Origin: Candidatus Peregrinibacteria bacterium
GTDB lineage: Bacteria; Patescibacteriota; Gracilibacteria; UBA1369; LOWO2-01-FULL-3
Assembly (NCBI GenBank): GCA_003566255.1
Contig: PXEC01000090.1
Span: 1-10,117, forward strand
Direction: 5' to 3'
DNA length: 10,117 nucleotides
Below, one piece after another: positions 6,778 through 10,117 of the stretch. Each line of letters begins with the position of its first letter. Positions within the stretch are counted from its first letter, which is position 1. The translations under genes were made by a program, and so were the position numbers. A model generated the notes under the pieces. That model was not told the DNA's origin and made no database searches. It worked only from the letters and a program-made list of their open reading frames with translations.

Positions 6778-8088
6778 TCACAAACACTCTTTCCCAACTT
6801 TATCCCCGACAATTTCACCATCCTTGAAAACCAACTCTCCCCCAACAAAAGTCATCACCGGCCAACCCTTCAAAGACATTCCTTCATAAGGGGACCATCC
6901 ACACTTTGTAAACAATTTGTCCTTCTCCACTTTTCTTTCCAAGTCCATATCAACTACAACAATATCCGCGTCAAACCCGAATTCAATACGCCCCTTCCCC
7001 TTAAGACCGAAAATTTCCGCAGGTTTTTCACAACACAATTTCACAACCTCCGCCTCCGTAAGCCCTTCATCATTGATCGAATTAAACAAAAGCGGCCCCA
7101 GAGTATCCAACTCCGGAACTCCGGATGGAGCTTTTAAATAGTCCCGCTCCTTCTCCTCCACGGTATGAGGAGCATGGTCAGTCGCGATAATATCGATCTC
7201 ACCGAACTTCAATCCCTTCCACAGAGCAAAAATATCTTCCCGACTACGCACCGGCGGATTGACCTTTAAAAAATTTCCCAAAGTCCCGTAATCATCTTCA
7301 CAAAGGACAAGATGATGAGGGGAAACTTCACATGTGATTTTTTGAAACTTATTCAAAACCTCCAATTCTCCTTCCGTAGAGACATGCGCCACATGTAAAC
7401 GAGCGCCCAATCTCTCCGCCATTTCGCAAAATCTCTGCACGGCAATAATCGCGCATTCCGGAGAACGGATTTCGGAATGAATAGCCACGGTAATTTTTTC
7501 CCCCTGCGATAAATCCTCTACACAATTCTTGAAATTTTTTTCGATACACCCGGCATCTTCGGCATGAACAACAATAAGCTTATTGGATTTACCAAACAAT
7601 TCCTTCACTGCGGATATGTCATTAACTCCCATGTCCCCCGTTGAATCACACCCGAAAAATTTCACGGCAACAGCATCGGAGGAATTTATCTCCTCCAGAT
7701 TTTTCCCATTAAACCCGATATAAAGGCCATAATTGCAATACGAACATCCCTCTATCAACTTCCTCTTTTTTTCAAGATCCTCAATGGAAACAACAGGCGG
7801 ATCATTATTTGGCATATCCAAAACCGTTGTGATTCCCCCCGCGACGGCGGCCGATGAACCCGTCTCCCAATCCTCTTTATAAGATTGTCCGGGCTCCCTC
7901 AAATGCACATGCGCATCTATAAGTCCGGGAAAAATAAGCTTCCCCGAACAATCAAAAACTTCACCGGCTTCAGATTCTTCACCCCAATCGCAAACCCGCA
8001 AAATTTTTCCGCCCTCAATAAGCACATCCGCTTCAAAAACTCCTGATGAAGACACAACTTGTCCACCTTTCAATAAAATTTTTCCCAT
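6778..8088 (-). CDS. pyrC: Dihydroorotase (class I)
   Basis: PyrC closes carbamoyl aspartate to dihydroorotate. The 436-residue amidohydrolase has the metal-binding DAHVHLRE at 58-65, DMPNNDPP at 91-98, a Lys in AVKFFG (141-146), His175 in HAED, HVAHVS at 232-237, VSPHH at 255-259 and the catalytic TDHAPH at 303-308, then GVPELDT at 323-329. Size and motifs fit the class I group of Bacillus and Gram-positives, not the roughly 345-residue E. coli enzyme. The frame can also start at an ATG at 8106, which would overlap pyrB by 11 bp, but its only purine-rich site directly abuts it. The ATG at 8088 gives the family-typical MGKILLKGG start 7 bp after the pyrB stop. It ends in TGA. Confidence 0.95.
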   Translation of the reverse strand: MGKILLKGGQVVSSSGVFEADVLIEGGKILRVCDWGEESEAGEVFDCSGKLIFPGLIDAHVHLREPGQSYKEDWETGSSAAVAGGITTVLDMPNNDPPVVSIEDLEKKRKLIEGCSYCNYGLYIGFNGKNLEEINSSDAVAVKFFGCDSTGDMGVNDISAVKELFGKSNKLIVVHAEDAGCIEKNFKNCVEDLSQGEKITVAIHSEIRSPECAIIAVQRFCEMAERLGARLHVAHVSTEGELEVLNKFQKITCEVSPHHLVLCEDDYGTLGNFLKVNPPVRSREDIFALWKGLKFGEIDIIATDHAPHTVEEKERDYLKAPSGVPELDTLGPLLFNSINDEGLTEAEVVKLCCEKPAEIFGLKGKGRIEFGFDADIVVVDMDLERKVEKDKLFTKCGWSPYEGMSLKGWPVMTFVGGELVFKDGEIVGDKVGKECL

Positions 8089-8095
8089 AACGAAT

Positions 8096-9028
8096 TTATT
8101 TAACATCCTCCCCCATCAAAATTCCTTTTAAAAGGGCCATCCTGACCGCGACTCCGTTTCCGGGCTGTTCAAAGTACTTTGCCCTGGGATCATCATCCAC
8201 TTCCGGAGAAATCTCATCAACTCTTGGCAAAGGATGAATAACAATCGCGTCGGGTTTCGCTTTTTTCATAAGCTCCCCATCCAAAACATAAGCACCCGCA
8301 TATTTTTCATAATCACTTCTATCCTTAAATCTCTCCTCCTGAACCCTCGTCATGCTTATCACATCCATCTCCCCGATAGCATCCTCCAGTTTTTCAGATA
8401 ATTTCACTTCGCGCCCCACACCGGCAAGCTCCTCTCCGATTTCTTCAGGAACAGCCAACGCCTTGGGAGAAACAAGGACAAATTTTACATCGAAATGTTT
8501 CAACAATTTACATTGCGAATGAACAACTCTTCCATATTTCAAATCCCCGACCATCCCAATCGTAAGTCCGTCCAGACTGCCCCTTTCCTTCCAAATGGTA
8601 TAAAGATCCAGCAACCCTTGAGTGGGATGATCATTCGGGCCGTCTCCGCCGTTGATAACGGGAACATCACAGAAACTCGCGAGTTTGGAAACGGATCCCG
8701 CCTCCGGATGCCTCATCACAATGACATCGGCCATCCGGGAAACCGTCCTTCCCGTATCTTCAAGAGACTCCTGTTTTTTCAGAGAAGATGTATTCACCAT
8801 ATCGGCATTGCTTATAACACTCCCTCCCAATCTCAACATCGCGGACTCAAAACTGAAACGGGTCCTTGTGGAAGGTTCGAAAAAAAGAGTCGCCATTATC
8901 TTGCCGTGCAAATAGTCGCCCCCTCCAACTTCCAGAATTTTTTCCATCTCATCGGCCTCTTCGAACAACTCCAACAATTCATCTCTTTCAAACTGATCCG
9001 TGGATAAAATGTGTTTAGCCTCGTGCAT
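8096..9028 (-). CDS. pyrB: Aspartate carbamoyltransferase catalytic subunit
   Basis: PyrB condenses carbamoyl phosphate with aspartate, the committed step of pyrimidine synthesis. The 310-residue product has the carbamoyl-phosphate loop EPSTRTRFSFE at 51-61, SLKKQESLEDT at 82-92 (the Lys that reaches into the neighbouring subunit's site), HPTQ at 134-137, and HPLPRVDEI at 265-273, all diagnostic of ATCase over ornithine carbamoyltransferase. No regulatory-chain gene pyrI follows; pyrC comes 7 bp later. The lack of PyrI suggests an unregulated or PyrC-associated trimer, which is an inference. It is the first gene of the pyr cluster and diverges from the small reading frame and carA. No PyrR-type attenuator is visible in its short upstream region. 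Confidence 0.96.
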   Translation of the reverse strand: MHEAKHILSTDQFERDELLELFEEADEMEKILEVGGGDYLHGKIMATLFFEPSTRTRFSFESAMLRLGGSVISNADMVNTSSLKKQESLEDTGRTVSRMADVIVMRHPEAGSVSKLASFCDVPVINGGDGPNDHPTQGLLDLYTIWKERGSLDGLTIGMVGDLKYGRVVHSQCKLLKHFDVKFVLVSPKALAVPEEIGEELAGVGREVKLSEKLEDAIGEMDVISMTRVQEERFKDRSDYEKYAGAYVLDGELMKKAKPDAIVIHPLPRVDEISPEVDDDPRAKYFEQPGNGVAVRMALLKGILMGEDVK

Positions 9029-9039
9029 GAAATTTTCTT

Positions 9040-9067
9040 ATTTTATCTCCGGTAAAGATTAAAACAA
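9040..9067 (-). promoter_or_regulatory. Possible pyrB promoter
   Basis: On the - strand TTGTTT (9067-9062), a 16-nt spacer and TAAAAT (9045-9040) form a moderate sigma-70-type match. The pyrB ATG follows 11 nt after the -10 box, leaving a leader of only about 4-5 nt. A CGGAG at about 9047-9051 lies too far from the ATG to be a normal ribosome site and inside the promoter spacer. This would be the main promoter of the pyrBCDKEF cluster. Confidence 0.4.
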
Positions 9068-9093
9068 AGACCACCCCATGTAAAGCAATTCAA

Positions 9094-9122
9094 TTGCCAA
9101 ATCCCACAAAAAATGCTAAATT
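9094..9122 (+). promoter_or_regulatory. Promoter of the small-ORF / RNA unit
   Basis: TTGCCA (9094-9099), a 17-nt spacer and TAAATT (9117-9122) preceded by TGC (9114-9116) make a good extended -10 promoter. Transcription would start near 9129, about 24 nt before the ATG of the 30-codon frame, and run toward the hairpin and T-run ending near 9576. Unlike the other promoters here, it gives a real leader. It diverges from the pyrB promoter within the same 124-bp spacer. Confidence 0.55.
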
Positions 9123-9152
9123 CGAATAGGCTTAAAATTTAATCCAAGAAAC

Positions 9153-9245
9153 ATGAGAAAGCTACTTTCAAACCTCCCGCTTATTGCGCTGGCATTCTTG
9201 TTCGCTTCAACGGGAGCCTTCGCCCTCATAAGCAATCTCGGTTAA
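9153..9245 (+). CDS. 30-residue signal-peptide-like small protein
   Basis: This short frame (ATG 9153, TAA 9243-9245) encodes 30 residues with a textbook signal-peptide layout: a basic start MRKLLSN, a hydrophobic core LPLIALAFLFA, then STGAFA, an A-x-A-like cleavage site, and a tail LISNLG. I recognise no family. Cleavage would release only six residues, so it could be a pheromone-like precursor, a small membrane peptide, a type I toxin-like peptide, or a leader peptide. Support comes from the coherent hydrophobic pattern, a good promoter 31 nt upstream, and its place at the head of a unit that ends in a terminator-like hairpin. No Shine-Dalgarno is clear; CCAAGAAAC is weak. Such a frame could still arise by chance. 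Confidence 0.45.
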   Translation: MRKLLSNLPLIALAFLFASTGAFALISNLG

Positions 9246-9261
9246 AAAATTAGACATAAAA

Positions 9262-9577
9262 AAACCCTCAAGTTCCAACCAACAAATTCGACAACGAACA
9301 GAGTTAAAAGTGGAAAACTGATACATCACTGAATCAATTACCTATAAACCGAGTTACCCCGACTTATAATTCGCTCGTTACTTCTCTTCAAACACTAAAC
9401 CCGTTTGAAGCGAGTTGACGATAACCGTAAAATCTTTGGGAAGAAATTACGACGATGTCTACTAATGCCAATTGAAGCTTGAGGGGCAAGCGACGATAAG
9501 TCTTAAAGGGGAAGCTTTAAAAGCTTATCACCGCTTGTACCCCAAGGTTCAAAAGCTATTTTTTATTTTTATTTTTC
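9262..9577 (+). ncRNA. Candidate structured RNA between the small ORF and carA (family unknown)
   Basis: This stretch of about 315 nt has no plausible reading frame but is rich in complementarity. CCCTCAAG (9265-9272) is the exact complement of CTTGAGGG (9478-9485); with small bulges the pairing extends to 9278 and 9472, enclosing about 190 nt. Inside are an 8-bp hairpin, CTTCAAAC/GTTTGAAG (9386-9393 with 9403-9410, 9-nt loop), possibly lengthened by CTCG/CGAG, and a small TTCG/CGAA stem near 9287-9298. The 3' end is the long hairpin 9472-9552 and its T-rich tail. The two large pairings share the same 5' strand and exclude each other. I could not match it to RNase P RNA, tmRNA, 6S, SRP RNA or a known riboswitch. 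It could be an independent RNA, a 3' UTR of the small gene, or an attenuator. Homologues with covarying pairs would decide. Confidence 0.4.
9472..9576 (+). terminator. Long imperfect hairpin followed by a T-rich run
   Basis: Nested complementary blocks run TTGAA/TTCAA (9472-9476, 9548-9552), CTT/AAG, GGGG/CCCC (9483-9486, 9540-9543), CAAGCG/CGCTTG (9487-9492, 9532-9537), GATAAG/CTTATC (9495-9500, 9524-9529) and TTAAAG/CTTTAA (9503-9508, 9515-9520), closing on a 6-nt loop. About 30 pairs are broken by small internal loops. A run of T with few A follows (9559-9576). It is much longer than a usual intrinsic terminator stem. It would end the unit starting near 9129 before the carA promoter. Confidence 0.6.
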
Positions 9578-9654
9578 AAAGAACGCTTACATAATAACAT
9601 GAATTAAAAATAATTGCAAGTCCCAAAATGCTTTTTTCCCTAAAATTATTTCTC

Positions 9655-9683
9655 TTGCGTGAATCAGCCTCCATAACTACAAT
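9655..9683 (+). promoter_or_regulatory. carA promoter for a leaderless mRNA
   Basis: TTGCGT (9655-9660), a 17-nt spacer and TACAAT (9678-9683) give a fair promoter with the -10 box 8 nt before the carA ATG at 9692. The -35 matches the consensus only in TTG. No ribosome-binding sequence is present before the ATG. It lies past the T-run at 9559-9576, so carA need not depend on the upstream unit. Confidence 0.5.
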
Positions 9684-9691
9684 AACTCCAA

Positions 9692-10117
9692 ATGAAAAAA
9701 GCGACTCTTGTCCTCAAGGACGGCACCAAGCTTCAGGGAACATCATTCGGTGCGGATATATCCTCCGCGGGGGAAGTGGTTTTTAGCACGGGCATGACCG
9801 GATATCCCGAGAGTTTTACGGACCCTTCGTACACCGGACAAATTGTGGTACTCACTTACCCGCTGGCCGGAAACTATGGAGTTGGAGGGGATTGCAAAGA
9901 CAAAGACGCAGTATCAAAAAGATTTGAAAGCTCAAAACTCCACATAAAAGGATTGGTGGTAAGCGAATATTCCGAAAATTACAGTCACTGGGACGCAAAA
10001 AAATCCCTGGGAGATTGGCTCAAAAAAAATGACATTCCCGCGATAACAGGTATAGACACAAGAGCTCTCACTCAAAAACTCAGAGAGCATGGGACATTGC
10101 TCGGAAAAATAATCCAT
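9692..10117 (+). CDS. carA: Carbamoyl-phosphate synthase small subunit (5' part, runs off the window)
   Basis: CarA hydrolyses glutamine and channels ammonia to CarB, which makes carbamoyl phosphate for PyrB and for arginine synthesis. The 142 visible residues form the N-terminal small-subunit domain: ATLVLKDGTKLQGTSFG near the start, GEVVFSTGMTGYPES at 27-41, SYTGQIVVLTYPLAGNYG at 46-63, then the VSEYSENYSHW region and ITGIDTRALTQKLREHG near the edge. The class I glutaminase domain with its catalytic Cys and His lies past the window, so integrity cannot be judged. The frame is open to the last base. The start is fixed by the family N-terminus and the adjacent promoter. It is divergent from the pyr cluster and supplies its first intermediate; carB is expected downstream. 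Confidence 0.95.
   Translation, partial: MKKATLVLKDGTKLQGTSFGADISSAGEVVFSTGMTGYPESFTDPSYTGQIVVLTYPLAGNYGVGGDCKDKDAVSKRFESSKLHIKGLVVSEYSENYSHWDAKKSLGDWLKKNDIPAITGIDTRALTQKLREHGTLLGKIIH

Noticed and set aside
3293-6780. Possible TGA recoding (as in some Gracilibacteria/Absconditabacteria)
   Set aside because: ksgA, pyrE and pyrC stop at TGA where their families end, and no gene needs TGA read-through.
5818-6889. Two long + strand frames of 258 and 279 codons opposite pyrD
   Set aside because: They overlap each other and pyrD, with biased shadow composition and no recognisable motif.
8089-8106. ATG at 8106 as the pyrC start
   Set aside because: It overlaps pyrB and its only purine-rich site directly abuts the codon; six extra residues have no clear family match. 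It remains possible.
9246-9577. RNase P RNA, tmRNA, 6S or SRP RNA in the spacer
   Set aside because: No RNase P core (GAGGAAAGTC, ACAGAA), no tmRNA acceptor/T-arm or tag frame, no SRP GGAAGGAAGCAG loop and no 6S-type single bubble on either strand.
1-10117. CRISPR array, insertion sequence, tRNA or phage attachment site
   Set aside because: No spaced repeats, transposase, terminal inverted repeats or cloverleaf seen on either strand.

Overview
The window is a gene-dense bacterial segment with moderate A+T content, Lys-rich proteins and short intergenic gaps. It carries housekeeping genes on the + strand at the left, a complete set of de novo UMP-synthesis genes on the - strand in the middle, and a 5'-partial carA on the + strand at the right edge. 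Ordinary stops are used throughout: ksgA, pyrE and pyrC end in TGA where family homologues end, so the standard bacterial code applies. The compact layout, weak or absent Shine-Dalgarno sequences and an odd P-type-ATPase-like membrane protein would fit a small-genome lineage such as the candidate phyla radiation (for example a Peregrinibacteria-like organism). That placement is an inference and not proven by the sequence.

Left block (1-3295, + strand): the possible tail of an upstream gene, then trmD (tRNA m1G37 methyltransferase), a 586-codon membrane protein that aligns with the second half of P2-type ATPases but has lost every catalytic motif, and ksgA (16S rRNA dimethyladenosine transferase). 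Junctions are 1 bp and a 28-bp overlap, so this looks like one operon. ksgA ends 4 bp from the convergent pyr cluster.

Middle block (3300-9028, - strand, transcribed right to left): pyrB, pyrC, pyrD, pyrK, pyrE, pyrF. Together with carA (and carB, expected just beyond the right edge) these make carbamoyl phosphate, carbamoyl aspartate, dihydroorotate, orotate, OMP and UMP. PyrD is of the PyrK-dependent (NAD-linked) kind. Likely extra promoters lie before pyrK, pyrE and pyrF.

Right block (9029-10117): the divergent spacer between pyrB and carA holds a good promoter, a 30-codon reading frame with a signal-peptide-like sequence, about 230 nt with long-range complementarity, and a long imperfect hairpin followed by a T-rich run. 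After this carA starts from its own promoter. The 9094-9577 unit is the least explained part of the window, along with the pseudo-ATPase. A further recurring trait is a -10-like hexamer only 6-8 nt before the ATG of trmD, pyrF, pyrE, pyrK and carA, which points to leaderless mRNAs.
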